Positions 1 through 11,511 of a DNA stretch of 64,000 nt are shown here, piece by piece. This DNA comes from Dugong dugon. Lineage: Eukaryota > Chordata > Mammalia > Sirenia > Dugongidae. Each line of letters starts with the position of its first letter. Within the stretch, counting starts at the first letter, position 1. The notes under the pieces are model-generated. The model saw only the letters and a list, made by a program, of their open reading frames with translations, searched no databases and had not been told where the DNA came from. The stretch covers positions 88,223,601 to 88,287,600 of the forward strand of contig CM057472.1 in NCBI GenBank assembly GCA_030035585.1. The letters are read 5' to 3'. A program made the translations under genes and the position numbers.

Positions 1-1547
1 TTTGGATTTGAAGGAGGGTCAGGCTAGAATTTGGAGAATGAAATTAGTTCTGACAAATCAAGTCTCTAAGATCTCAGAAATGGACTCTTTTGACAACTCA
101 CTACCCATCTTTAATTCTTTCTTCAGTTTTTAAACCAACCTGGAGTTCTTATAGTTTTAGAGAATATGCCCCATTATGAAATCAGTCCATCTACACATAG
201 TTTTGAGGTTAAAAAGAAAAGGAATCCAGGGACCCTGAAAAGAAAAGGAATCCAGGGATCCTTCCTTCATGGAGCTTACAGAGCTTGCCCTAAAAAGGGC
301 AAGAGGGCTTGACATTAACTATCAATATTAGGCAGTACCTTATGAATGGTTGTGTGTGTCAGGTGGATAGGGATGGTATTTGGGATGGCCTGGCTGGATC
401 CCAAGGACTGAATCCTTTGGGCTGGATCCCAAGGGTGAGGAATTTGGAACTAGGATGGATGAGAGGGTTGACACTGGTCCTTGTAGAATGAGTAAAATTG
501 AATAGGTAGTGAGAGGAACAAATTCTAGGTTACATTATATGAAAGTCAGAAGCTAAACTGTGGAAGTTAGAGATGATAATTTCTTGGGGCAAGCGATAAC
601 CAAGTCCAACTACAACAGAAAGTGTATGGAGGGGATTTGTGAGAGACAAGGGATATGGATACTGAAAGACTTGGCCTAAAGCTCCCCCAAATGGCAGAGA
701 GTAAGAAGAGAGAACAGGATTGGGTTCCCTGTAAATCTTCCCATCAGGGATGCCCCAGCAATCATACATGTACATCTACTACAGCTGACCCCAATGTTGC
801 TCGGTTACCATCATGAACCTGATAGGTCAGCTTCGAAAATGGAAAAGCTCAACTTGGTATACCCTGAAATCCTTTGTTTCTCAATTCAGCTCAGAAGGGA
901 AATGTGAGAAATGAGAATCTTTTAGCTTTAACTTTCAGCTGTCGTGAGCAAAATGTACCAAAGAGAGGAAAGGACCAAGAGGAAAATAGTTTCAAGAATA
1001 CCATGTATTCTCTTACCTTAGGCCTCTGCCCAAGTTGTTATCATCAAGAAAGAGCTCAGCGTGTTCTGTGCAAATAGCTATTTGGAATCATTTATAAGCT
1101 ATTAGCAGGATTCATCATGACCCACCTTCCCTGTGCTGGGCAATGGTAAAGTCACTTTGACATTGGCCAGTGCTGCCTGGCATCAGAAAATTACCAGAAA
1201 ATCACAGTGGTCAGTTTGGATTGGAACCATCCTAGTAAACAGTAGAAATGAAAGACTTGAGAGCTCTGTGAGATTTTGTTTTCATCTCAAACTTCACAAA
1301 GTTAGTGGTATAATGTTTCCATGTGAACCACTTTCAAAAATTCCATAAGGAAGCAACAATTTTTCAGTCTTTGTAACAGCAGCTACATGGAAAGTCCCCC
1401 TTCTGTTCTGCTTTTAGTTTTAGGGTAGGGAAAACAAGAAGCACAACTTAGCCTTGAGACTACTTACTGCAAAACAAAGCAAACGCTTGTGATTAAAAAA
1501 TGATCCTATGCACTGAATGTTTCCAGGAGAGTCCCAATATATGGAAG
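1..1547. other. Unique non-coding DNA with two small local duplications
   Basis: No gene or known repeat is recognised; the longest open frames are about 60-80 codons and look random. Two local duplications are visible. A 26-bp unit at 212-237 is repeated directly at 238-263. A 15-bp GGCTGGATCCCAAGG word at 392-406 recurs at 420-434. The rest is ordinary AT-rich sequence. Confidence 0.6.
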
Positions 1548-1785
1548 GGAAGAGCATAGACTCTGGAGTCAGGATTCCTGGGATGGACTCCAGGTTTTTT
1601 TAGTTACTTATCTGTGTACCACCTCTGAGCAGATGGGTTAACCTCTCTATGCCTCAGCTGTTATCTGTAAAATGGGTATAACATTATCTTCCCTATAGAT
1701 TTGTTGTTAGCAGTAATTGTGATCATGTGTGGAAAGCATTTAGGCTGGAGTCTACCCCATAGTAAGTTTTCAATAAATGTTAGAC
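1548..1785 (+). repeat. MIR SINE fossil
   Basis: The stretch runs in MIR order: 'gactctggagtcag' near the start, a degraded central core, 'cctcagctgttatctgtaaaatggg' like the MIR core end, and a 3' 'agtaagttttcaataaatgtt' end. MIR is an ancient mammalian tRNA-derived SINE mobilised by L2. The match is by eye, and the copy is diverged. Confidence 0.75.
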
Positions 1786-2103
1786 ATTAGACAACCATTT
1801 CAACCCAAGAGACTCTCCCAAGACTCATAGATCCTCATATAGCTTAGACTTCCTGTATGATGGGTTTAAAAAGCCCAAAAGAATAATTTCGTCTCTTCCC
1901 ACAAAAACCCACAATGGCGCAGGATCTCCTCCAAGGATCCCAGATTGAACCAGAACCTTCATCCGTCAATTAGAGGAGATTTCAATTAGAGATTTTTTTA
2001 TATTCTGGAGTAGGAATTTGCTTCTCTGAATGGTTACTGTATACAGACTATACTATTAGGTTGAAGCATATAGTTGCCATTTTTCTATGTCAAAAATGGT
2101 CTA
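1786..2103. other. Unique sequence, nothing recognised
   Basis: AT-rich sequence with no coding frame of note and no repeat that I can assign. Confidence 0.5.
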
Positions 2104-2288
2104 AAACCAAGCCAAACCAGTTGTTGTGGAGTCAATTCTAACTCACAGCGACCCCATGTTTATCAAAGTAGAACTGTGCTCTATAAGGTTTTCACCAGGT
2201 CTTTCTTCTGAGACACCTCTGAGTGTACTTGATCTGCCAGACTTTCAGTTATCAGCTGAGTGCTTAACATTTTGCATCACCCAGGGAT
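2104..2288 (-). mobile_element. AfroSINE, type B (long-arm form), minus strand
   Basis: Read on the minus strand it begins with 'tccctgggtgatgcaaaatgtt' and ends in the RTE-like tail 'gtcgctgtgagttagaattgactcc'. Type B copies in this window carry a middle block resembling 'agaaaggcctggcaatctacttctgaaaaatcagcc', shortened here by a deletion. The copy is diverged, with no open TSD seen. Confidence 0.85.
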
Positions 2289-3497
2289 GTCCGGAAATGG
2301 ACAGACAGCATCAATTTCCTGTGGTTTAACCATATATGTATAATAGACACATTTACAGCATGTTGTTAACAATGGCATATTCAAGGCCAGACCACAACAC
2401 TCAGTTATATTAAGGTCATTTTTAATAATCAAAGTATCTTGGATTGGGATACAAGATCAACCTACCTTATCCCAAATGCCATGCTATAACAGGATGCAGA
2501 TTAAGCGTAGTCGTACTCAAAGGATTATTCACTCTGGGCCCCTCTACCTTTTCTGTGTTGTCACTGGCTTGGCGGAAATAAGACAAGGAGTCCACACAGT
2601 TTCCATTCCTCGCTTTTACCACTAAACAATAGAGCCTCCTGGGGAAGTTTATTTTTAGGATCAGGGCTCAACTAATATTGATTAACGGCCTTACATAATG
2701 TGTGGCTCCTGGGCGCGTTCCTTTCCTGCCAAGCCTCATAACTGGGGAAGGCACTGAAGATTTGTCAGTCTAATTAGACTTTAGCTGCCAGCCAAGAAAA
2801 ATCTTCTGTCTCCTCCTTACCTTCACACAGATACTTTCCTTTCCCCTCTCAGGTAATAATCTGGGGGGAAGGAAATTGGTTTCTAATTTACTTGTTGCCT
2901 GTTAAGACTCTCTTGTGACATTTTCTCTCTGGGATTTTATGGTTCTGATAATAAATTTAAAGAAGATGCATGATGGGTTTACCTACCTTTAAAGACTTAT
3001 ATGTTGGTAGTACAAATAGGTCAGTGAAGAGACTATATTGTGGCTATTTTTTTTTTTTTTTTAATTCTCTTTTGAATATATTTAGTTTAGTGGAAGAGCC
3101 CAGCACTTCCCAAAGCTGTGTCCTCATCTCAGTGAGTTTCCAGGGGAAGTCAGAGAGGCACCTTTCTAATTGGGATGCAATATTTATATTTCATTTATAT
3201 TTATATTTATATTCTAGAGGAATATTTAATTTCCTCTAGAAGGGCTGGTAAAGTGCTGGATCCTATTTTGAGACATCTGAACAACTGGGAGGTTAAGTGG
3301 GGTCAGCCCCCTGTTACCCGCATTTGGTGGTCGCCAAACATTTTTAAAGCTCAGGGTTTTATCTAATGCACTGCTTGGCCAAGTTTAAAGCCAGAATTCT
3401 GACCTCGTGGCTTATGAATCTCCTCCTCGCTATCTCTCTGACCTTATTTTTATTCAGCCGCTTCAGCCACACAGGTCTTCTTGCTCTTACTTAAACA
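2289..3497. other. Unique DNA with a T run and a TTTATA-rich patch
   Basis: No gene is recognised. A 16-T homopolymer lies at 3047-3062. At about 3178-3215 there is an (ATTTAT)-type low-complexity patch. Short open frames here, up to 89 codons, cross these simple tracts and look like chance frames. Confidence 0.55.
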
Positions 3498-3706
3498 TGT
3501 TGTTGCTGTTGTGTGCCACTGAGTTGATTTTTTGACTCCATAGAGGCCCCATGTGACAGACTAGGCTGCCCCATAGGATTTTCTTGACTGTAATCTTTAC
3601 AGAAGCAGATAACCAGGTCTTTCTCCTACGGAGCTGCTGGGTAGGTTGGAACTGCCAACCTTTTGGTTAGTAGCTGAGTGCTTAACTGAAACACCACCAA
3701 GGCTCC
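3498..3706 (-). mobile_element. AfroSINE, type A, minus strand, with CAACA tail
   Basis: Minus-strand reading gives a head ending in the box-B-like region, the block 'gattacagtcaagaaaatcctatggggcagcc', and a 3' end 'cagtggcacacaacagcaac'. The last part resembles the RTE terminus (GGCACCTAACAAC) seen at about 43,230. The head (tRNA-like boxes A and B) is degraded. Confidence 0.87.
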
Positions 3707-3889
3707 TTTCACTTAAGTATAGGAATAGGATAAGGGTGAGGTGAGTGAAGCAGGGTCATGCAAGTACAAGATAGTGTCTTTATTTAAATTGTCAATATTT
3801 TGTTCATCATGGATTATTTTGCATTAATACTGATTTTAAAATCTAATAAAATAGTATTTATCTTGATTACTGAGTTTTGGGGCACCCCC

Positions 3890-4318
3890 TTAAATTTTAT
3901 ACCTTAGATAAGTGCCTCACTCACCTCACACTAGTCCTGACCCTGCTTGAACATACCAAGTATGCCTGTGCCTTTTTACTTACCATGTTGTCTGCCTGAA
4001 ACAGCTCATCCCAGCTCTTCACATGAATCACTCCCTTACTTCGTCCAGGTTTCTGCTCATATGGTACCTTCTAGAGAGACCCTCCTTGACCGTCCTCTAT
4101 AAGAATAGCACTCTGTATCATCCTGCCCTGCTTTGCTGTCTCTCAGAGCAGTTAACATTACCTGACATGATATTGCATGTTTATTTGTTTATTGTCTCTA
4201 TGTACTGGAATGTGAGTACTAGGAGGGCAATGTCTTTTTTTCAGGCACTGTTACAACCAGTGCCTAGAACAGTGCTTTGTGCAGAGTAAATACTCAGTCA
4301 ATGCTGGTTGAACTGTAT
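3890..4318 (+). repeat. L2 LINE 3' end
   Basis: The order of motifs fits the L2 3' region: a 'ctgcctgaaacagctcatcccagctcttcacatg' segment, 'tttctgctcatatggtaccttctagagagaccctcc', 'tactggaatgtgagtac..gagggcaatg', and 'cagtgcctagaacagtgctttgtgcagagtaaatactcag'. An 88-codon frame inside it is not a gene. Confidence 0.75.
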
Positions 4319-5299
4319 GAACAGGCAACAATCCGGAGGCACCTTCTCAGGGAGTGCGTATGCCTCTCAGTGTTTACAGGCTGAATCTCATTTCCAAGCT
4401 CTCTCCTCCCCAAGGTCTTCTTCTTGGTGAGGCTCACCAGTGGGAAAATTAACCACTGATCTTGCTTCTCTTGAATCCTTGCCTTGTGAATTAAAAGTCC
4501 CAGAAATGTCTCCTTGTCTCTGGAGAACAGGATTATTCTTTGCTGGCTTCTGGTCATGAACTCTTTCCTAGGACTTATTTGTCATCATAATAGCAACAGT
4601 TAGTTCTAGCATTTTTAGTTTCCAAAATAATTTTGGAAATGCGGTATCGTCCATGTTTCCCTCCAGTTCCTTCCCCTTCTCCCTTTCCTAATTTACTTCA
4701 TTCCTCATTCTCCTAAACTCTACTTTCATCTATAGGCAAACAAAATGCTTTTTAATGGTTTATTTTAATTGGTGTGGGTAGAAATTAATTGGAGGCTCAC
4801 TTCCCTGGTTGTATGCATTTTTGGGCGGTGGGGAGTTGTTTTCTACCTGCTTTCAGTTACCTATTCTATCTTTCTCTAATGACTAAGCATGTTATATGAG
4901 CACCATTTATCTCTGGTCATGACCCTATGATTCAGCTGACTCCATAACCTGTTTTCTTTTTTTTTTCCCATGATATCTTGAAAAAAGATAGATAGAAGAT
5001 TCTGTAAGAAACCAATAGGTTGAGAGCAGGAACGATATCTAGGCATTTATCACTTGACACACAGGTCCTGGCATGGTGCCTGCCATAAAGTAGAATTCAA
5101 TTAGTGATTTTCAAGAAAAAGAAAAAATGCATTAAATGAATGGAATTAACTTAAGCAAATACTTAGCTACGGTGGGAAAAGGCAGAGGAGGTGAGCACTA
5201 TTTTTCATATTTAGGGGAGACAAAGACAACTGTGAGAAAGCCTGGTGTGAAGGAAAGAGTGCATTGGAACAGGGATTGGGGGACAACTTAGCTCATGAG
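4319..5299. other. Unique DNA with a small L2/MIR-type 3' end
   Basis: Mostly unassigned sequence. At about 5,030-5,105 the words 'ggcatttatcacttgac' and 'cctggcatggtgcctgccataaagtag' look like the 3' end of an L2 or MIR. An 87-codon minus-strand frame at 4294-4557 has no family features and partly overlaps the L2 end. Confidence 0.5.
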
Positions 5300-5510
5300 T
5301 AGAGAAGTGGTTAAAACCATGGCTCTGGGCAGATCTTCATTCAGGATGCCACTTCCCTGATGTGGGATTTTGGCAAAGTTACTCTTTGGAGCTTAGTTCC
5401 ATCACCTGAAATATAGGAACTATAATATCAGCTTCAAAGATAGGTTAGTACAAGTCAAGGGCTTAGCTTGGTGGGACTCAATAAAAAGTTATTAATTATT
5501 ATTACTTTAA
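5300..5510 (+). repeat. MIR SINE fossil
   Basis: 'aaccatggctctgggcag', a core resembling 'tttggcaaagttactctttggagcttagttccatcacctg', and a 3' 'agtcaagggcttagcttggtgggactcaataaa' follow MIR order, in diverged form. Confidence 0.65.
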
Positions 5511-5574
5511 ATGGGATTAGAATCCAGTTCTCAGTTTCTAAACCAGTTTAGCATCTGAATTTTATTTTTGATTT

Positions 5575-5690
5575 TGTTGCTAATTAGCTGTGTGGCATTT
5601 GGCATAGCAATTAGCCTCCTGGAGCCTGAGCTCTTTCCTCATCTAGAAAATATAAGGGTAGATCCAAATTCTTTCCAGTGGTTCCATTCT
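5575..5690 (+). repeat. MIR core fragment
   Basis: 'ttagctgtgtggcatttggcatagcaattagcctcctggagcctgagctctttcctcatctagaaaata' is the MIR core with both ends missing. Confidence 0.6.
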
Positions 5691-5748
5691 TTTCTTAAAA
5701 GCCACTAACGTGGTGCCTTTGTATATACTATAACATCTGAAAAATAAA

Positions 5749-5845
5749 TGAGAGAGAGGAAAGGGAAAGGAGAATGGAGGAGAGCAGAAGAAAGGAGAGG
5801 AGAGTAGGGGAGGGGAGGCGAGAGGAGGGAGAGGAGAAAAGCGGG
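5749..5845 (+). repeat. Polypurine (GGAGA/GAAAG) tract
   Basis: Ninety-seven bases that are almost entirely A and G on the plus strand, with only five pyrimidines. It is built from GGAGA, GGAAAG and GGGGA units. Long polypurine-polypyrimidine tracts of this kind can in principle form triplex (H-DNA) structures. Confidence 0.9.
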
Positions 5846-6651
5846 TAAAGCATGCAAGAGGAGATATGCTGTGATTATGTTACTGTAAGAACTATCTGCT
5901 CACTTCATAGATTGGACAGCTAAAGTTGAGGTAGATGATTAGGGTGTCTTTGATCTAACCAAAATACTAATATTTCTTTCTCTATCGCCCATCTTTGCTG
6001 AAAGCTGTCAGAAAGAACTCTACCATGACCACCTCTATGTAAAAGATAAACCACTTAATAAATGTCTTTTGAATTATCAAAAAGAATTAATGATTCTAGT
6101 TTAAACTGAGGTCCAAGAATTGGTTCTTTCTTTTTTTTTTTTTTCTGAAAATACATCCTTTTGCTTTCTATTTATATATGACAGGGAAATGACTTCAAGC
6201 AGCAATCATTGCTAGCCAGGCTCCAAGGCAGCTATTTCCACTTTGTCTTTGACAAGGTGGTAGGAGGGGTGGGATGTGCTTTCTTACTTTTCTGGTGCAT
6301 GTTTGAGTGATTGTAAAAATTAGAAACACACTGAGTCTGTTATGACAGTCCTGCCTTTTGAAACCTTCCGATTAACGCCTTGGGTTGTCTAGAGAGCGAG
6401 TTCTGTTAGCGAAGTGGAGACTGGAAGGTTTCCGTTGGTTCTTTCATCATCTAGAGAGGCTATGACTCTGGGGAAATACATGCACACCGTGTCTGTGGTG
6501 GCTAGCAGTCACTGAGAGGGTCACTTGACGGAGATTTGATTGACTTGTGTACATCATACATCCTCTTCTGTCTCTCACTGCATCTGATTATTCTGATTAT
6601 GTGCGAGAGAAGACAGAAAAAGACAGAGAGAGAATGCATGTGTGTTTGCGT
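5846..6651. other. Unique DNA
   Basis: No gene or repeat family is assigned. A T run is present at about 6131-6144. Short 'agacagaaaaagacagagagaga' low-complexity sequence lies just before the SINE at 6666. Confidence 0.5.
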
Positions 6652-6958
6652 CTCTTATCTAGAATGTTGCTGCTATTAGCTGCCATCAAGCTTCTCCCGA
6701 CTCATGGCAACACCATCCTCAACAAGATCAGACCATTATGATCAATAGGGTTTTTGGAACTGAATTGCCAGACCTTTCTTCCTAGTCTGTCTTAGTCTGG
6801 AAGCCCTGCTGAAATCTCTTCAGCATCATAGCAACATGCAAGCCTCCTCTGACAGATGGGGGGGTGGCTACACGTGAGGTGCATTGGCTGGGAATCAAAC
6901 CCAAACAGAAGACAAGAGTTCTACCACTGGGTTAGTACTGCCCCCTCTTATCTAGAAT
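6652..6958 (-). mobile_element. SINE with tRNA-Gly-like head, complete, 14-bp TSD
   Basis: The element proper is 6666-6944, flanked by perfect 14-bp direct repeats CTCTTATCTAGAAT at 6652-6665 and 6945-6958. On the minus strand it opens with a segment matching the shape of tRNA-Gly: 'cccagtggtagaactc' (box A region) and 'gggtttgattcccagccaatgca' (box B and acceptor stem). A body follows with 'cttccagactaagacagactaggaagaaag' and an RTE-type tail 'gatggtgttgccatgagtcg..gatggcag'. It is head-complete, which is rarer here than types A and B. The two longer copies, at 18.9 and 51.6 kb, share its body. Confidence 0.88.
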
Positions 6959-8525
6959 AGTTCTTCTTAAACTATAATGTGTGATCCTATTAAAGCATGG
7001 ATTCTGATTCAGGCTTGGGGTGGGGCTCGAGATTTTGCGTGTCTAACAAAGTCCCAAATGACATCAGTACTGCTGGTGTGTGGAACTCATTTCCAGTAGC
7101 AAGGTCCTAGTTATTATTTACAGTGCCTTTCTGAGTAGTTGTGGCATTGTTTACCTATGGCATTCAAACAGCCTCCCCAAGTTTAGTTCAAGACAGGAAA
7201 CCTTGTTAGCCCAGAGCATTACGTAAGTGAAGGAGTGGATACTCAATCGAGAACTGACAAAGAAGAACTTATCCCATCAGACAGCCCCCCTGCTCCTGGT
7301 TCCACTTGTCCCCTCCTCCTGTCCCTAACTCTGCTACATATCCCCGAAGCAGATGGAAAATAAAAGTAGATAGAATTTAACCTGTCATAACATTTATCCC
7401 CTTTTCTGTGAGGTGACCTCCAATGAAAGCAGAAGGACGAGAATGATTTTAATCCGCAGTACCAATGGGGAACCAGTTCTGACCATCTTGAGCAGTATAA
7501 ATTATGAAATGACAGATTTTTCTTCTGCCTCTCCACTTCCTCCTCCCAGCCACCGAGAGAGAGACCCATATTCACGCACCCATAACTCACACTATAATGC
7601 ACAATGAAATTTCACCCTGCCTTTATCTCGGAGCTGCTGCTCTGATGATTAATGCCACGATGGCCAGGAAGCTATTCCACTGAAGGAAGACAAGCAGAGG
7701 GGAAGACACATGAAATATATCTCTGAGGCCATTTCTCATTATTATTATTATCATTATTAGTTCCTTAGTGTCCTATCTATCCTGTTAGGGAATGCTTCGC
7801 CTGTTGGCAAGGGGGAGGGGATGACATTTGAAAGTGGATTTCATAAGGGAGAAATGAGCAAGGACAAAGAGAGAAATAGACAGTTTTGACTGAAAGAAAA
7901 CTGACCTGGATGGTGTTTTGCTGTTGCTATTGTTGTTTTTTGGTTTTTTTATTATTGTAGTTTTCATTTTAAAGCCAACTGTGATAGATGACTCCATCTG
8001 TGTGTTCTGTGAGATTTTTTAAAGCATTTATTTTTGCATGTGTTCTTTTGTCTTTATTGAGTCTCTTTCTACAAGAATCAATATAATGTAATTTATGCAA
8101 ATGTTATCCCTGACCATTTATGTAAAAGACAGGAAGGAATAATTTCATTGTTTTATGAGTCTCATAATGAAACTACCTTCCTATTCTAGTGGAATTCAAG
8201 TTATTGAAGGGGCTATTCTGGTTTAAAAAATAATAATTCTCTCTAAGTCTACATAGTATAAACCATAGTATGTGAGTCTCACTTGTTTATCATTCAAAAA
8301 AAGGGTGGTTGCTAAACCATCTCTGGCTCTGTCATTTAGGAAGACTGCAGTGGGCCTTGTTGGACAGATGGGGCCATGATAAGAGTGCTACTATAAGATG
8401 GCAAAACGATTAACCTTGACGGAGGCACTGTGATTGGATTTAGAAAATACTGTACTTCCGAAAGATCAGTTTATGAGGACGTGGGATTTATAGCTGAAGT
8501 ACACACAGGTAATTTCAATTATAGT
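6959..8525. other. Unique DNA, possible conserved segment at 7,370-7,680
   Basis: No gene is identified. Frames of 119 codons (minus, 7243-7602) and 64 codons (plus, 7413-7607) overlap each other and show no domain, so I treat both as chance. The 7,370-7,680 stretch is non-repetitive and of more even base composition than its surroundings. A (TTA)n run lies at 7738-7758. Confidence 0.5.
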
Positions 8526-8720
8526 TGGATTTTTTTGATTGAATCAGCCAATATCTATCGAGTACCTAGTATGGTCACCTTACTGTCCTAGGCACTTGGG
8601 TTACATCAGTAAATAAAACCGACCAAAAATAAATAAATAAATAAATCTTTCCGTGTGGGGCATACATTCTATTCAGCAAACATCGGGTCTCTCACACATG
8701 CCAGGCTTCAGAGAGAATTA
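8526..8720 (+). repeat. L2 fragment with (AATA)n
   Basis: 'caatatctatcgagtacctagtatggtcacc..tgtcctaggcacttgggttacatcagtaaataaaac' resembles the L2 'tactgagcacctactatgtgcc' module. An (AATA)n run follows at about 8627-8646, then 'catacattctattcagc'. Confidence 0.6.
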
Positions 8721-10102
8721 AATAATGTATATAAGTGCTTTGAATTTTTTGTACTCAGAAATGAGCAAAGGCTCACTTTTCTGCTTCTATCTTTGAGAAG
8801 GGCAAGGATTAGAATTGTCACTATGGAATTCTGATGCTACAAAATGTCAGTGTGTTTGCATGCCATTGGGTTCCATCATACAGTGTTTGGGGATGAAGTC
8901 TGTCCACTTGGCTCTCAGCTTTCTTCTTCAGGTTCATCACCATTGTGCTTAATAACTTTGTTTTATATGTGCTAGTCGGAGGTGCTGTAGAGGAAGAATT
9001 ACCTGCACATTGCCTGCCTCTCAAGAAGAACTATACATCCTAAGAACAACACAGACGAGGCTCCCCGTCCCGCAAAAAAAGGATCCAGGAATTAATATTG
9101 GACATGTATGCAGGAAATAGGATTTGATTGAGTAATTACACTAAGAGCCAAAGATTACATCCATAGGAGGAGAGAGGTACAGAGGCTAGTCTGAAACAAT
9201 CACAAATAGGGAATGGGGGGAATCTGAGGGGAGATGGTCGGGATTTTCCCAAGGCCGTTTCTATTGGGAATCATTTCTATCAACATTTCTAACCTGAAAA
9301 CACAGATTGCTAGGGGCTCTGAAGTCAGTCAAAATATTGGAAGAAGAAAGAGAATAAATAGCAAAACTCACTTCCAAAGCCAAATAGAAGGTACCACGCA
9401 GCCATACAGAAAATACTTCTAAAAATGTTCTTTTAACTCCATAGCTACAGGTAAATTCATGTTTTTATTTTTAAGTTAGGGGATTTGGTGTGAATGTTTA
9501 GACAGCCTGTTTCTTTTATGTTGTATTCAGCAATTTGCATATAAATAATTAAGGGGAAATATAAATCTCATAGAACAACGCCAATCATGCCGTGGATAAG
9601 AGAGGAATTTAGGTACATGTGTGTTTCGCTCTCTCAGTCCTTCATTTTCAGTAAGCTGCATTCTTCTGTCTTCCTCCTCAACGTATTAGGGATTTTTTAA
9701 GAGAGTTTTTCAGTTTCCTCTTTCCTTTGTTATAAACATTTTCCCCCATCTCAGCATCCTTTTTAAATGCAAGAGACATTTTCCTTTGCAATGTACTATG
9801 AAAGGCAATTGCGATAGAAAATATCAGAGACGGCTTTGTCATGTCAGGTGCTGTTAAATCTTGTTGTGTCCTAAAGAGCTAGGTAAACGAGGCCAAGGGA
9901 GAGATTTGACAATTGAACAAGGCCTCGGCTGGATCTCCCAGCCTCCCCCAAATCTCCCTGAGGGGAGAGAGACCCAGGTGGTGAGTGGACATTATGTTTT
10001 TTCTTGAAAGGATTGTGGAGATTCTGATGAATCTGTATTTGGGATTTTGTTTGCAAGACAAAAGCAACATTTGAAAAGAGGTCTTTGTAGTCATTTTACC
10101 CA
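8721..10102. other. Unique DNA
   Basis: No repeat is assigned. Open frames of 61-83 codons at 8821-9024, 9234-9422 and 9871-10130 lack recognisable domains. Nothing else stands out. Confidence 0.5.
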
Positions 10103-10314
10103 GCTGTTGTTTATTGGTGTTAGGTGCCACGGAGCCGATTTTGACTCATAGCAACCCCACGTGAAAAGTAGAACTGCCCCGTAGGGTTTTCTAGGCTGTA
10201 ATCTTTACAGGAGCAGATCTCCCGGTCTTTCTCCGGCAGAGTCAATGGGTGGTTTAGAACCACCAACCTTTCAGATAGTAGCCAAGCACTTAACCATTGT
10301 GTCACCAGGGGTCC
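10103..10314 (-). mobile_element. AfroSINE, type A, minus strand, RTE-like terminus
   Basis: On the minus strand it starts 'gacccctggtgacacaatggttaagtgcttgg' (a box-A-like region). It then shows 'ggttctaaaccacc' at the box-B position, 'agattacagcctagaaaaccctacggggcag' in the body, and ends 'cggctccgtggcacctaaca'. That terminus matches the end of the RTE at 43.2 kb. Confidence 0.92.
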
Positions 10315-10344
10315 TCGTTACCTAGTGTAAATTCGGAGTGGTGG

Positions 10345-10735
10345 TAGAGAATTAAAAAAGGAGAATCATTTGGTCAGTAAATATTTGATGGCTACTGCCA
10401 ACTAGGAGCAAGGATGTGGATGTAGATGGAAGAGTAAACAAGACAGGTGTATGCTACCTGCCTCCATGGAGCTTACACTGTGGGAAGAAGGCAGACGTTA
10501 AACAAGCCAGTCTTACAAATAATTATTCAGCCACAATCATGACACGTATGACAGAGTACAGCCTGCTAAGAAAGCAGAAAGGGACCTAAGCTAGTCTTCT
10601 GATCTAGGATGGCTTTCTTGAGGAAGTGGTGTAGGAGCTGTTCTCTGCAGGATAGGAAGTTAGCTAGGCCAAAGAGGAAGACAGGCAAAACTGTTCCAGG
10701 CAAAGAGAGCAAGCTATGCTAAGCTGCTGATATAA
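10345..10735 (+). repeat. L2 LINE 3' region
   Basis: A characteristic L2 series is visible: 'ggtcagtaaatatttgatggctactgccaac', 'ctgcctccatggagcttacactgtgggaagaaggcag', 'atggctttcttgaggaagtgg', and 'aggcaaaactgttccaggcaaagagagcaag'. Confidence 0.75.
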
Positions 10736-11326
10736 ATATCATACTACATCTTTTTCTTCAGTCTTTGGTCTATAGATTGACTATCAAGTCTGCAAGCACA
10801 TCAGGATTGGCCAGGTTAAGTGACCATTTTAATTAATGTCTACACTTGAAGGGTTAGGGAAAAGAATTCCAACAGGACAGTAAGCCATCACATTATTATG
10901 CCAGAGTGGTGTGGGACTGGTTGGAAGAAAAATTTCAAAGCTGGACAGCACTTTGGATTACGTGGTCATGTGGAATGGGCTGCATGCTCTTACCATTTGA
11001 ACCCCCTTGGTTACTACCTCTGTGCCATGCTAAAGGCATAGGATTCCTCAGTGAAAATCAGAGACACACATCATTTGAGGCTATGCCTCATAGACATACA
11101 TGCAGAGATTGATGCAAATGAGTTAATACATGACTTTCACTGCAAGTTTGTGTGATACATTTAACTATGTTTGCTAATGAGGGACCACACACATTAAGCT
11201 TATCATGGAATGTCATGGAATCTGTTGTGTATTATAATGTGATATCAAGAAACCATTTGGAGTGTATGTTTGTCTAGGTTTCCAGACTATACAGCCATCC
11301 TGCATTTCACTCTCCTGTTTCTTCAA
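10736..11326. other. Unique DNA
   Basis: No repeat or gene is recognised. A 68-codon plus frame at 10906-11112 shows no domain. Confidence 0.5.
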
Positions 11327-11511
11327 TAGAACACGAATCTGTTTACCAAACCTGTTGCTGTCGAGTCAATTCTGACTCTAGTGACCCCATAGGACAGGGT
11401 AGAACTGCCCCATAAGGTTTCTAAGGAGTGGCTGGTGGTTTCAAACTGCCGACCTTTTGGTTGGCAGTTGTAGCTCTTAATCACTGGGCCACCAGGGCTC
11501 CAGTAGAACAC
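11327..11511 (-). mobile_element. AfroSINE, type A, minus strand, with TSD
   Basis: The element is about 11335-11503. The flanks TAGAACAC at 11327-11334 and 11504-11511 are an 8-bp TSD. On the minus strand it opens 'gagccctggtggcccagtgatt'. A head-to-tail junction of the short form follows ('accagccactccttagaaaccttatggggcag'), and it ends 'gaattgactcgacagcaacagg'. Confidence 0.93.

Noticed and set aside
6848-6944. tRNA-Gly gene on the minus strand
   Set aside because: The promoter-like parts fit, but the anticodon arm and acceptor stem are degraded. It leads directly into a SINE body and lies between TSDs, so it is a SINE head.
7243-7607. 119-codon minus and 64-codon plus frames overlapping
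   Set aside because: Opposed frames over the same bases cannot both be coding, and neither matches a known family. Kept only as a possible conserved non-coding stretch.
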